From Roseiarcus sp963759955 (GTDB taxonomy: Bacteria > Pseudomonadota > Alphaproteobacteria > Rhizobiales > Beijerinckiaceae): a stretch of 64,000 bases of DNA. Made by a program: the position numbers and the translations under genes. This document shows positions 8,073 to 15,593 of the stretch, in pieces. The notes below the pieces were generated by a model that made no database searches, was not told where the DNA came from, and saw nothing but the letters and a program-made list of their open reading frames with translations. Where the stretch lies: the NCBI GenBank assembly GCA_963759955.1, contig CAVXCA010000047.1:1-64000 (forward strand). The letters run 5' to 3'. Every line of letters begins with the position of its first letter. Within the stretch, counting starts at the first letter, position 1.

Positions 8073-8858
8073 TCAAATTCCCGCATACCACTCGTACCCG
8101 CGATCTTCCCAGAATCCGCCGCGCCCGCCGCCGAGGGCGGCGAAGCTGTCGATCGCTTCGACGCGCATGACGTACTTGGCCATCTTGTAGCCGAGCTGAC
8201 GCTCGACGCGCAGTCGCAGCGGCGCGCCGTGTTCGACGGCGAGCGGCGCGCCATTCATTTCATAGGCGAGGATCGTCTGCGGGTGGTTCGCGTCGATAAG
8301 ATCGATGGTCTCGTAGTAGAGCCCTTCTTCCCCCATATCCCGCCCGAGATCGTCGGCGCAGAAGAACGCGATGTAGCGCGCCGACGGCTTCAGGCCCGCC
8401 GCGTCGAGCACTTCTCTCAGCGGCGCGCCCGTCCATTGCCCGATGCAGCTCCAGCCTTCGACGCAATCGTGACGCGTGATCTGCGTGCGCGGAGGCATCG
8501 CGCGCAGATCGGCGAGCGAAAGCTTGAGCGGCTTGTCGACGAGGCCGCCGACTTCGAGCCGCCAATCGACAAAGTGCGCGTCGCGCGCCGCGACGTAAGC
8601 GGGATCGTCGGGATCGGTGGAGCCGTTGGGCTTGAAATAGGAGGAAATGTCGGCGCGCGCATATTCGGGCGCGAGCGCCTCGCGCGGCGCCAACAGAACG
8701 CGCTGCGCGATGCGGTTCAGCGTCTCGGCCGAGTCGAGGATCGACATCACGCCGGGCGAGCGCGAATCGAGACTGCATCCGGAAAGCGCCAGCGCGCCGC
8801 CTCCCGCGACCGCTCCCGTGAGGACTTGGCGACGGCTGAAGGGCTTTTCACGCCTCAT
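8073..8858 (-). CDS. Exported sulfite-oxidase-fold molybdopterin oxidoreductase
   Basis: A 261-residue protein with a twin-arginine signal (FSRRQVLTGA, residues 7-16) that runs into a lipobox-like ALSGC, so it is exported folded and may be lipid-anchored. The core reads DWRLEVGGLVDKPLKLSLADL and then HDCVEGWSCIGQWTGAPL, where the cysteine in HDC is the expected ligand of the molybdenum cofactor in this fold. GYKMAKYVMRVE near the end also matches the family. The substrate is not known; relatives include MsrP, which repairs oxidised methionines. The upstream cytochrome b gene overlaps this start by 11 bases, which indicates translational coupling and a membrane electron donor or acceptor for this enzyme. 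Confidence 0.88.
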   Translation of the reverse strand: MRREKPFSRRQVLTGAVAGGGALALSGCSLDSRSPGVMSILDSAETLNRIAQRVLLAPREALAPEYARADISSYFKPNGSTDPDDPAYVAARDAHFVDWRLEVGGLVDKPLKLSLADLRAMPPRTQITRHDCVEGWSCIGQWTGAPLREVLDAAGLKPSARYIAFFCADDLGRDMGEEGLYYETIDLIDANHPQTILAYEMNGAPLAVEHGAPLRLRVERQLGYKMAKYVMRVEAIDSFAALGGGRGGFWEDRGYEWYAGI

Positions 8859-9696
8859 TGGTATCCTCCTCGATGCGGTAGCGCCCCGTAATCATGGACG
8901 TCATGGTGTTGACGAAGCCGGAGACCAGCACCATCGTCACGTGCGCGACGACGAAGACGACGAGGTAGGTCGCCAAGAAAAAATGGATCGTGCGCGCCGA
9001 CTGGCGGCCGTCGAACAGATCGAGCAGCCAGGGAAACGCCGCGTCTATCGCCGGAGACATCGTCAGCCCGGCGAGCACGAGGATCGGCAGCGCGACGACG
9101 ACGCTCAAGTAGGCGAGCTTCTGCAGCACGTTGTAGCGCAGCGCCGCGCGGCCCTTGGGAAACTTCAGGCGCAGGTGGTCCCATGCGGTTCGCGGGATCG
9201 AGCGCAATTCGTCGCGGCCGGGAAGAAGATCACGAACGTGCCGGCGCGCGAACAAGTCGACGACGTAGACGAGGCCGTTGGCCACGAGAATCCAGGCGAA
9301 GAAGAAGTGCCAGCGGCGCCCGATCGCGAGATCCCGCTCGGCCGGGAGGGTCGCCCAGGAGGGAAAACCGCGCTCCTCTAGATCGCCGTATGGTCCTCGC
9401 GAGACGCCGAAAAGGCCGGTGGTGTCGAACGAATGGCCCCACAGCGTGGTGACGCCGTCGACGGCGCCATTGTCGCTTTCGCGTGCGCTCATCGACAAGA
9501 ACGGATTGGAGAAGTTCGTCGCCGCGCCCCAGCTGAGCGCCGGACGGGCGTTGAAAATCTGCAGCCCGCTCATCAGCATCATGAGGATGCAGACCGCGTT
9601 GATCCAATGGCACACCCGCACCAACAAGGAGTGCCGAACGACGACGCGCGCGCCCGCGGCGGCGGGCGAGGCGGGGGCGGAGCGGGCAAACGCCAC
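8848..9696 (-). CDS. Cytochrome b/b6-type membrane subunit for the adjacent molybdoenzyme
   Basis: A 282-residue membrane protein from a GTG at 9696, with GGAGA about five bases upstream. Near residue 24 the first helix begins with VCHWINAVCILMMLMSGLQI, giving a heme-ligand-type histidine; further helices lie around FFFAWILVANGLVYVVDLF, LSVVVALPILVLAGL and FFLATYLVVFVVAHVTMVL, each with or near histidines suitable for two hemes b. It resembles the thiosulfate-reductase and b561-like cytochromes that connect quinones to periplasmic molybdoenzymes. The long insertion between helices 1 and 2 (about residues 50-110) is larger than in simple b561 proteins. It overlaps the molybdoenzyme gene and is its likely redox partner. 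An earlier ATG at 9873 is in frame but the added stretch looks non-coding. Confidence 0.85.
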   Translation of the reverse strand: MAFARSAPASPAAAGARVVVRHSLLVRVCHWINAVCILMMLMSGLQIFNARPALSWGAATNFSNPFLSMSARESDNGAVDGVTTLWGHSFDTTGLFGVSRGPYGDLEERGFPSWATLPAERDLAIGRRWHFFFAWILVANGLVYVVDLFARRHVRDLLPGRDELRSIPRTAWDHLRLKFPKGRAALRYNVLQKLAYLSVVVALPILVLAGLTMSPAIDAAFPWLLDLFDGRQSARTIHFFLATYLVVFVVAHVTMVLVSGFVNTMTSMITGRYRIEEDTNEA

Positions 9697-9959
9697 GGCA
9701 AGTCTCCGGCGGCATCGCGGCGCGCTGTCGCACGTCGGGCGCGGCTCGCGAAACTTTAGAGAGACTCTATTTCCCGTTTGGTGATTTTTTTGGGCGCCCG
9801 AGGCTTTGCCCCGGCCAACGACGCGTTCGCCGGGTCGACCAGGGGAATCGCGGAGCCGTCGCACGAAAGCCAAATCAGGGAGAACCGGACGGCGGCCCCG
9901 TCAATTGCGGAGCGCGCGACCGGTTGCGCGGAGGGTGTGCGACATCCTACAAGTGCGCG

Positions 9960-11057
9960 ATGACGACCGCGCCGGGAGCGCCAAGCGCAATGGAATCCAC
10001 ACCGGCGGGAGGCGATCTCGCCGTTCCGCTGCATGTCGTGACGGGCTTTCTCGGCGCGGGCAAGACCAGTCTGATCAACCGCCTGCTCCACGCGCGCGAG
10101 CTTGCCGACACGCTGGTGATCGTCAACGAATGGGGCGAGGTCGGGCTCGACCATCTGTTGTTCGAAGCGATCGAGGGCGAAGTGATCGTCATGCCGTCCG
10201 GCTGCTTGTGCTGCTCCTTGCGCGGCGACCTCATCGATTGCCTGCACGATCTGCTGGTCCGCCGCGACGCCGGCGCCCTCGCGCCATTCTCCCGGATCGT
10301 CCTGGAAACGAGCGGCCTTTCCGATCCGACGCCGATTTTGCACGCCGTGATGGCCGATCCGGTTCTGGCGCGCCGCACGAGGCTCGCCGGCGTCACGACG
10401 CTCGTCGACGCCGTCAACGGCGCGGCGACGCTCGAAGTTCATGGCGAGGCGCGGCGACAAGTCGCACTCGCCGATCGCATCGCGCTGACCAAGAGCGATC
10501 TTGTCGAAGCGCCGGGCCGCGCCGCGCGCCTGTCGCGGCTGCGCGCGACAATGGAAGACATCAATCCCGTCGCGCCGATCCTCGACGCCGCGGCCGGCGA
10601 ATTCGGCCTCGAGGCGTTCCTCTCCGCGCCGCTCGATTTTTCCCCTCGCGCGGGCGGTGCGGCCGCGAGCGTCCATGCCGGTTCGATCCGCGCCTATGCC
10701 TTCTCAGCGCCCGATCCGGTCGGCGCGCCCGCCTTCGCGCGCTTCCAGCGGCTGCTGCGCGAGATGCTCGGGCCGCGGCTGTTGCGGATCAAGGGCCTTG
10801 TCGCGCTCACCGAGCATCCGGACGAACCGCTGGTGATCAACGGCGCGCAACACGTCTTTCACGCGCCGCGCCGCCTCGAGGCTTGGCCGGACGGCGACCG
10901 CACGACGCGCGTCGTCGTCATTGTCGACGGGGTCGAGCGCGCGGTCATCGACCGGCTGTGGGGCGCTTTGTCCGGCGTTCCGCAGATCGACGCGCCCGAC
11001 CTTGCCGCGCTCGTCGAAAACCCGTTGGCCCCGCGCCCCGGCGGGCTGCTAGGCTAG
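9960..11057 (+). CDS. CobW/COG0523 family GTPase (metallochaperone type)
   Basis: A 365-residue G3E GTPase. VVTGFLGAGKTSLINRLL (about residues 27-44) is the Walker A region, VIVNEWGEVGLDHLL follows, SGCLCCSL holds the CxCC metal-binding motif, and LTKSDL is the guanine-specificity TKxD box. A CobW C-terminal domain follows after residue 240. Such proteins use GTP to deliver Zn, Co or another metal; which metal is not evident here. No zinc-repressed or cobalamin gene lies beside it. The ATG at 9990 has a better-spaced GGGAG and could be the true start, trimming ten residues. The gene stands between divergent cytochrome b and a downstream acyl-CoA synthetase 81 bases away. Confidence 0.88.
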   Translation: MTTAPGAPSAMESTPAGGDLAVPLHVVTGFLGAGKTSLINRLLHARELADTLVIVNEWGEVGLDHLLFEAIEGEVIVMPSGCLCCSLRGDLIDCLHDLLVRRDAGALAPFSRIVLETSGLSDPTPILHAVMADPVLARRTRLAGVTTLVDAVNGAATLEVHGEARRQVALADRIALTKSDLVEAPGRAARLSRLRATMEDINPVAPILDAAAGEFGLEAFLSAPLDFSPRAGGAAASVHAGSIRAYAFSAPDPVGAPAFARFQRLLREMLGPRLLRIKGLVALTEHPDEPLVINGAQHVFHAPRRLEAWPDGDRTTRVVVIVDGVERAVIDRLWGALSGVPQIDAPDLAALVENPLAPRPGGLLG

Positions 11058-11138
11058 AACGCTGCCCCGAGGAGGCAAAAGTATCGTGGCCCGGCTTGTC
11101 ATTTCAGCAATCTCGTTCATAGATGAACTATCGCGATC

Positions 11139-12968
11139 ATGGTCGCCGTGGGGGGAGTAAGCGCCGGCATGCTGGCTCGATTGAAGAGCGAAATCGTCTA
11201 TGCGAAGGGTATCTTTCGCGCTTTGACACGAACGGGGCAGGTCGCCGAGGCGCCGACTCGAACGATCGGCGATTATCTCGAGCGTTGGGCCGCGGACTAC
11301 GCCGATAGGCCGGCGCTCATCGGCCAAAAGGAGGCCTTCACCTACCGCGAACTTGACGCGCGCGCCAACCGCTACGCCCATTGGGCGCTGGCGCGGGGCC
11401 TGCGCAAGGGCGACGCGGTCTGCCTGATGATGCCCAATCGGCCGGAATATCTCGCGATCTGGATGGGTTTCGCGCGCGTCGGCGTGGCGACGGCGCTGAT
11501 CAACACCAATCTGACCGGTCCTTCGCTCGCCCACTGCGTGGCCATCGTCGGCGCCAAGGCGGCCATCGTCGAGACCTCACTGAGATCGCAATGGGCCGGC
11601 GCACAACAGCATCTCGGCGCCGATCTCGCCGTTTTGGTCCATGGCGAGGCTGCGGGCGTCGAAAAGCGCATCGACGAAGAAGTCGAGACCTTCAGCGCGG
11701 CGCCGCTCGCCGCGCACGAGCGTCCCGCGCTGACGATCGACGACAGCGCGCTCTTCATCTTCACCTCGGGCACGACCGGACTGCCGAAGGCGGCGCGCAT
11801 CACACATTCGCGCGCGCTGCGCGTCATGTTCGCGTTCGCCGCCGCGACCAACGCGCGCGCCGAGGATCGCCTGTACAATTGCCTGCCGATGTACCATTCC
11901 AACGGCGGCGTCATCGCCAGCGGCGTCGCGCTTTCGGTCGGCGGCTCGTGCTACATCCGCGAGCGCTTTTCGGCGAGCGAATTCTGGAACGACGCGATCC
12001 GGCACGACTGCACGATGTTCATCTACGTCGGCGAATTGTGCCGCTATCTTCTCAATACGCCGCCGAGCCCCAACGATCGCGCGCATCGGATCCGTCTGTG
12101 CGTCGGCAATGGGCTGCGGCCGGATATCTTCTCGGCGTTCCAGGAGCGTTTCGGCATTCGCGACGTGCTCGAATTCTACGCCGCGACCGAAGGCAACGTC
12201 GTGCTGTTCAATTTCGATTCGCATCCGGGCGCGGTCGGCCGCCTGCCGGGATGGGCCGCCAAACGCTTTCCGGTCAAGACCGTCGCCTTCGACGTCGACG
12301 AGGGCGTCGAGAAGCGCGACGCGCGGGGCCATTGCATCGAATGCGGCATCGACGAGCCGGGCGAGTTACTCGGCGAAATCCTGCAAGATCCAAAGAAGCC
12401 CGCCGCGCGCTTCGACGGCTACGCCGATCCGGCGGCCACGAGAGCAAAAATCCTGCGCGACGTGTTCCGTCCGGGCGATGCGTGGTTCCGCACTGGCGAC
12501 CTCCTCAGGCGCGACGCGCGCGGCTATTACTATTTCGTCGACCGCATCGGCGACACCTTTCGCTGGAAGGGCGAGAACGTCTCGACCACCGAGGTCGCCG
12601 AAACGATCGCGACGTTTCCCGGCGTGCTGGAGGCGATCGTCTACGGCGTGGCGGTTCCCGCTCACGATGGACGCGCCGGCATGGCGGCGCTGGTCATCGA
12701 CAATATTGCGACTTTCGATCTGGCGGGCCTGCGCGCGCTGATCGTCGAGCGCCTGCCCGTTTATGCGCGCCCGGTGTTCTTGCGTTTTCGCCCCAAGCTC
12801 GATCTCACCGGCACGTTCAAGCCGAAAAAGACCGAGCTGGTCGCGCAAGGGTTCGATCCCGAGCGCGCCCACGATCCGATCTACTTTGACGATCGCGGCC
12901 AAGGCGTCTATTGCCGCGTCGACGCGGATTTCGTCGCCGGCGTCGAGGCTGGAGCGATCCAATTGTGA
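11139..12968 (+). CDS. FATP-type long-chain acyl-CoA synthetase
   Basis: A 609-residue AMP-forming enzyme. The P-loop FIFTSGTTGLPKAA (about residues 207-220) binds ATP, EFYAATEGNV is the A5 motif, WFRTGDLLRRDARGYYYFVD carries the aspartate that contacts the ribose, and GTFKPKKTEL near residue 573 carries the catalytic lysine region. The YNCLPMYHSNGG segment and the LVAQGFDPERAHDPIYFDD tail match the fatty-acid-transport-protein (FATP/very-long-chain) branch rather than FadD. It would activate long-chain fatty acids to CoA thioesters, possibly during uptake. Its stop overlaps the start of the next gene within GTGA, so both are one transcript. Confidence 0.9.
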   Translation: MVAVGGVSAGMLARLKSEIVYAKGIFRALTRTGQVAEAPTRTIGDYLERWAADYADRPALIGQKEAFTYRELDARANRYAHWALARGLRKGDAVCLMMPNRPEYLAIWMGFARVGVATALINTNLTGPSLAHCVAIVGAKAAIVETSLRSQWAGAQQHLGADLAVLVHGEAAGVEKRIDEEVETFSAAPLAAHERPALTIDDSALFIFTSGTTGLPKAARITHSRALRVMFAFAAATNARAEDRLYNCLPMYHSNGGVIASGVALSVGGSCYIRERFSASEFWNDAIRHDCTMFIYVGELCRYLLNTPPSPNDRAHRIRLCVGNGLRPDIFSAFQERFGIRDVLEFYAATEGNVVLFNFDSHPGAVGRLPGWAAKRFPVKTVAFDVDEGVEKRDARGHCIECGIDEPGELLGEILQDPKKPAARFDGYADPAATRAKILRDVFRPGDAWFRTGDLLRRDARGYYYFVDRIGDTFRWKGENVSTTEVAETIATFPGVLEAIVYGVAVPAHDGRAGMAALVIDNIATFDLAGLRALIVERLPVYARPVFLRFRPKLDLTGTFKPKKTELVAQGFDPERAHDPIYFDDRGQGVYCRVDADFVAGVEAGAIQL

Positions 12969-14107
12969 CGGAGCCAAGGGCCGGCGCAGCGGTCTTTGTC
13001 GAGACGCCGGACCCGCGCGACCTTGCGCGCTGCGAAGCGGCGTGGCTGGACCTTGCCGCGCGCGCTACGCAGCCCAACGTCTTCGCCGAAAGCGCCTTCC
13101 TCATTCCCGCGCTCGTGCGCCTGGCGCCGACGGATCGCGTCGCGACGCTGCTGGTGTGGAGCGACGCGGCGCGCACAACGTTGATCGGCTTGGCCGCGTT
13201 GGAGTTTCCGCGCCTGTCGCTCGGCTTGGCGCGCGTCTGGCGCAGCGAACAAGCGGGGCTCGCGGCGATCGCCCTGGATCGCGACGGCGCCGCGCGGGCG
13301 CTGAGCGCGATCGTTGCCTGGCTGAGGCGCGAACGGCGCGGCGTCTACGGATTGGTGCTGCCGTTGCTGGAGACGAACGGACCGATGGCGGGCGCGGTCC
13401 AGGCCTTCGCCGAACGCGAGTCGCTGCGATTGGGAACGATCAATCTGCGCCGGCGCGCGGCGTTGCCGGTCGGGCCGACGCCGCGCTTCGAAGCGAGCCT
13501 CGACAAGAGGCGCCGCAAGGAATGGGCGCGCCAACGCCGGCGCCTGGAAGAACGCGGCCGCCTGGAAGCGAAAGTCGTCGTCGACGCCGGCGAAGTCGAC
13601 GCGTTTCTGGCGCTCGAACAACGCGGATGGAAGGGCGCGCGGGGCACCGCGCTCGGCGCCGACGCCGCCCGAGCCGCGTTCACGCGCGAAATGCTCGGAC
13701 GGTTCGCGGCGCGCGGCCAGCTCGCCGTGCACAGCCTCGCGCTCGACGGCGAACCGATCGCCATCGGCCTCGTGCTGCGCTCGGGAGCGCGCGCCTTCTA
13801 TTGGAAAACCGCCTATGACGAGCGCTTCGCCGAATACTCGCCGGGACTGCAACTGACGCTCGATCTGTCGCGCCGGCTGGAGCGCGAGCCGGGTCTTACG
13901 CTGATCGATTCCTGCGCGATTTCGGACTACCCCATGATCGACAGGCTGTGGGGCGCGCGGCTCGATGTCGCCGATTTCGCGCTGGCGCTGCACGCCGGCG
14001 CGGCGCGCGGCTTCTCGCTGGGGCTTGCCGCGGCGGACGCCAAGCAACGGCTGAGGGAACTCGCCAAGCGTGTGATCACCCCGTTGCTTGGACGCAAACG
14101 CTCTTGA
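12965..14107 (+). CDS. BioF2-like GNAT N-acyltransferase
   Basis: A 380-residue protein starting at a GTG that overlaps the preceding stop. The C-terminal half contains a RRKEWARQRRRLEERG helix, a GWKGARGTAL turn and an ...GEPIAIGLVLRSGARAFYWK strand pair, which is the pattern of the GNAT domain called BioF2-like or CelD/COG5653. These proteins acylate amines, often in polysaccharide or lipid assembly, but the substrate here is unknown. Tight overlap with a FATP acyl-CoA synthetase suggests that the CoA thioester made by that enzyme may be its acyl donor; this is inference. The N-terminal 130 residues form the degenerate first GNAT half usual in the family. Confidence 0.78.
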   Translation: MTEPRAGAAVFVETPDPRDLARCEAAWLDLAARATQPNVFAESAFLIPALVRLAPTDRVATLLVWSDAARTTLIGLAALEFPRLSLGLARVWRSEQAGLAAIALDRDGAARALSAIVAWLRRERRGVYGLVLPLLETNGPMAGAVQAFAERESLRLGTINLRRRAALPVGPTPRFEASLDKRRRKEWARQRRRLEERGRLEAKVVVDAGEVDAFLALEQRGWKGARGTALGADAARAAFTREMLGRFAARGQLAVHSLALDGEPIAIGLVLRSGARAFYWKTAYDERFAEYSPGLQLTLDLSRRLEREPGLTLIDSCAISDYPMIDRLWGARLDVADFALALHAGAARGFSLGLAAADAKQRLRELAKRVITPLLGRKRS

Positions 14108-14369
14108 GTCCGGCGGCGGCCGTGGGGACTCCGGGCCGGGTTGCATCCGGCTGAAATGGCCGACGCGGCGTTAAATACACGACAATATCGTGAAAAATGT
14201 GTTATATCCGCGTCACAGCCGTCCCGTAACGACGAAGTGACCGGATTTGCCGCCGTCCCGCCGGGGAAGGGCTGGCGCCGCGAAAGCCATTCGCGTAAAC
14301 GTTCGCGGGGATGGGAAAGATTCGGTAAACTAGTGTTGTTTATGGTTAGCGACTTCTGAACTTGGGGCG

Positions 14370-15002
14370 ATGGGCGCGGGGATGATGAGCAGGATTTTGA
14401 CGATTGGCGCGGCGTTGTTGGCCGGCGCGTTTTTGACCGGGTGCGCACCCATCGGCTCGCCGATGGCGCTCGACACCAAGTTGACGCCTCGCGACAAGAC
14501 GATGATGGCTCTCGCCCCGCCGGAAGAATGGTCGATCCCGATCCAGCGCAATCACGTCGCCGACCCGACGGGCGAGCCGCCCGGAACGATCGTCGTCGAC
14601 ACCACGTCGAAGCATCTTTATTTTGTGCTGCCGGGCAAGCAGGCGATCCAATACCAGGTCGCGACCGGCGCGGAAGCCTACGGCTGGACCGGTCGCGCCA
14701 CTGTCGGACACATGGTCGAATGGCCGCAGTGGATGCCGACCGCCTCGATCATGCAGCGCTGGCCTGAGTTCAAGGTCTATCTCTCGCACGGCCCGCTCGC
14801 CGGCGCTTACGATAATCCCTTGGGTGCGCGCGCTCTCTATCTCTACCAGGGCAATCACGACACGCTCTACCGCATTCACGGCACCAACGAGCCCGACGAG
14901 ATCGGGCAGGCCGTTTCGTCCGGCTGCATTCGCATGCGCGATCTTGACGTAATCGACCTCTACAGTCGCGTTCACGTCGGCACGAACGTCGTCGTCAAGT
15001 AA
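14370..15002 (+). CDS. L,D-transpeptidase lipoprotein (YkuD domain)
   Basis: A 210-residue protein with a hydrophobic leader and lipobox LTGC at about residues 22-25, so it is exported and lipid-anchored. The YkuD domain (about residues 70-210) includes TIVVDTTSKHLYFVLPG and the catalytic pair YRIHGTNEP and SSGCIRMRD, where the histidine and the SxGC cysteine are the active-site residues. It would make 3-3 cross-links in peptidoglycan or attach proteins to it. Internal ATGs at 14382 and 14385 are alternatives. A strong hairpin follows the stop. Upstream, 14110-14369 is AT-richer than average and probably holds the promoter. Confidence 0.92.
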   Translation: MGAGMMSRILTIGAALLAGAFLTGCAPIGSPMALDTKLTPRDKTMMALAPPEEWSIPIQRNHVADPTGEPPGTIVVDTTSKHLYFVLPGKQAIQYQVATGAEAYGWTGRATVGHMVEWPQWMPTASIMQRWPEFKVYLSHGPLAGAYDNPLGARALYLYQGNHDTLYRIHGTNEPDEIGQAVSSGCIRMRDLDVIDLYSRVHVGTNVVVK

Positions 15003-15025
15003 ACGGCGGCCGACGATCCGAGACA

Positions 15026-15052
15026 CGCCCCTCGAGCTTGGCTCGAGGGGCG
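15026..15052 (+). terminator. Intrinsic terminator after the L,D-transpeptidase gene
   Basis: A perfect 12-bp stem (15026-15037 paired with 15041-15052) with a three-base TTG loop, GC-rich at the base and followed by TTT. It lies 24 bases after the transpeptidase stop. The short T run makes it a modest but convincing factor-independent terminator. Confidence 0.75.
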
Positions 15053-15080
15053 TTTGGCGCTTTGGAGAGGAGGCCCGAGA

Positions 15081-15521
15081 ATGATTTCGCCAGTCAAAAC
15101 GCTGGTCACAGCCACCGCCGTCAACACCGGCGGTCGCAACGGCCATTCCGAAACGACCGACAAGTCCGTCAGCGTCGATCTTTCCGTGCCCAAGGAAATG
15201 GGCGGTCCCGGCAAGCCGGGGACGACGACGCCGGAGCACCTTTTCGCGGCGGGCTACGCCGCGTGCTTCGGTGGCGCGCTCGATTTCGTCGCGCACAGCC
15301 ACAAGAAGAACGCCAGCGGAGCGAGCGTGACCTGCTCGGTCGGCGTCGGCCCGCGCGAGGCGGGCGGCTTCGGCATCGTCGTGAAGTTGCGCGTCGTCGA
15401 TCCCGCCTTGCCGCAGGCCGAGCTCGAGCAATTCGTCCGCGAGGCCCACGAGGCCATTTGCCCCTACTCGCACGCGACGAGAGGCAATGTCGCGGTCGAT
15501 TTCGAGGTCGTGGGCGGCTAG
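15081..15521 (+). CDS. ohr: Organic hydroperoxide resistance protein (Ohr/OsmC family)
   Basis: A 146-residue OsmC-fold peroxidase. The first catalytic cysteine is in LFAAGYAACFGGALDF (about residues 54-69) and the second in HEAICPYSHATRGNV (about 122-136), the pair that forms the thiol-disulfide active site of Ohr. The conserved arginine near residue 18 lies in GGRNGHSET. It detoxifies organic hydroperoxides in the cytoplasm using lipoyl thiols. The ATG at 15081 has GAGGAGG about eight bases upstream. The usual MarR-type regulator OhrR is not adjacent. Confidence 0.92.
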   Translation: MISPVKTLVTATAVNTGGRNGHSETTDKSVSVDLSVPKEMGGPGKPGTTTPEHLFAAGYAACFGGALDFVAHSHKKNASGASVTCSVGVGPREAGGFGIVVKLRVVDPALPQAELEQFVREAHEAICPYSHATRGNVAVDFEVVGG

Positions 15522-15593
15522 CGTCCCGTCTCTCGCAGGGGCGTGGCCTCGAAGGCGTGACGGCAAGCCGCCGCGCGAAGCGGTTGCCTCGGC

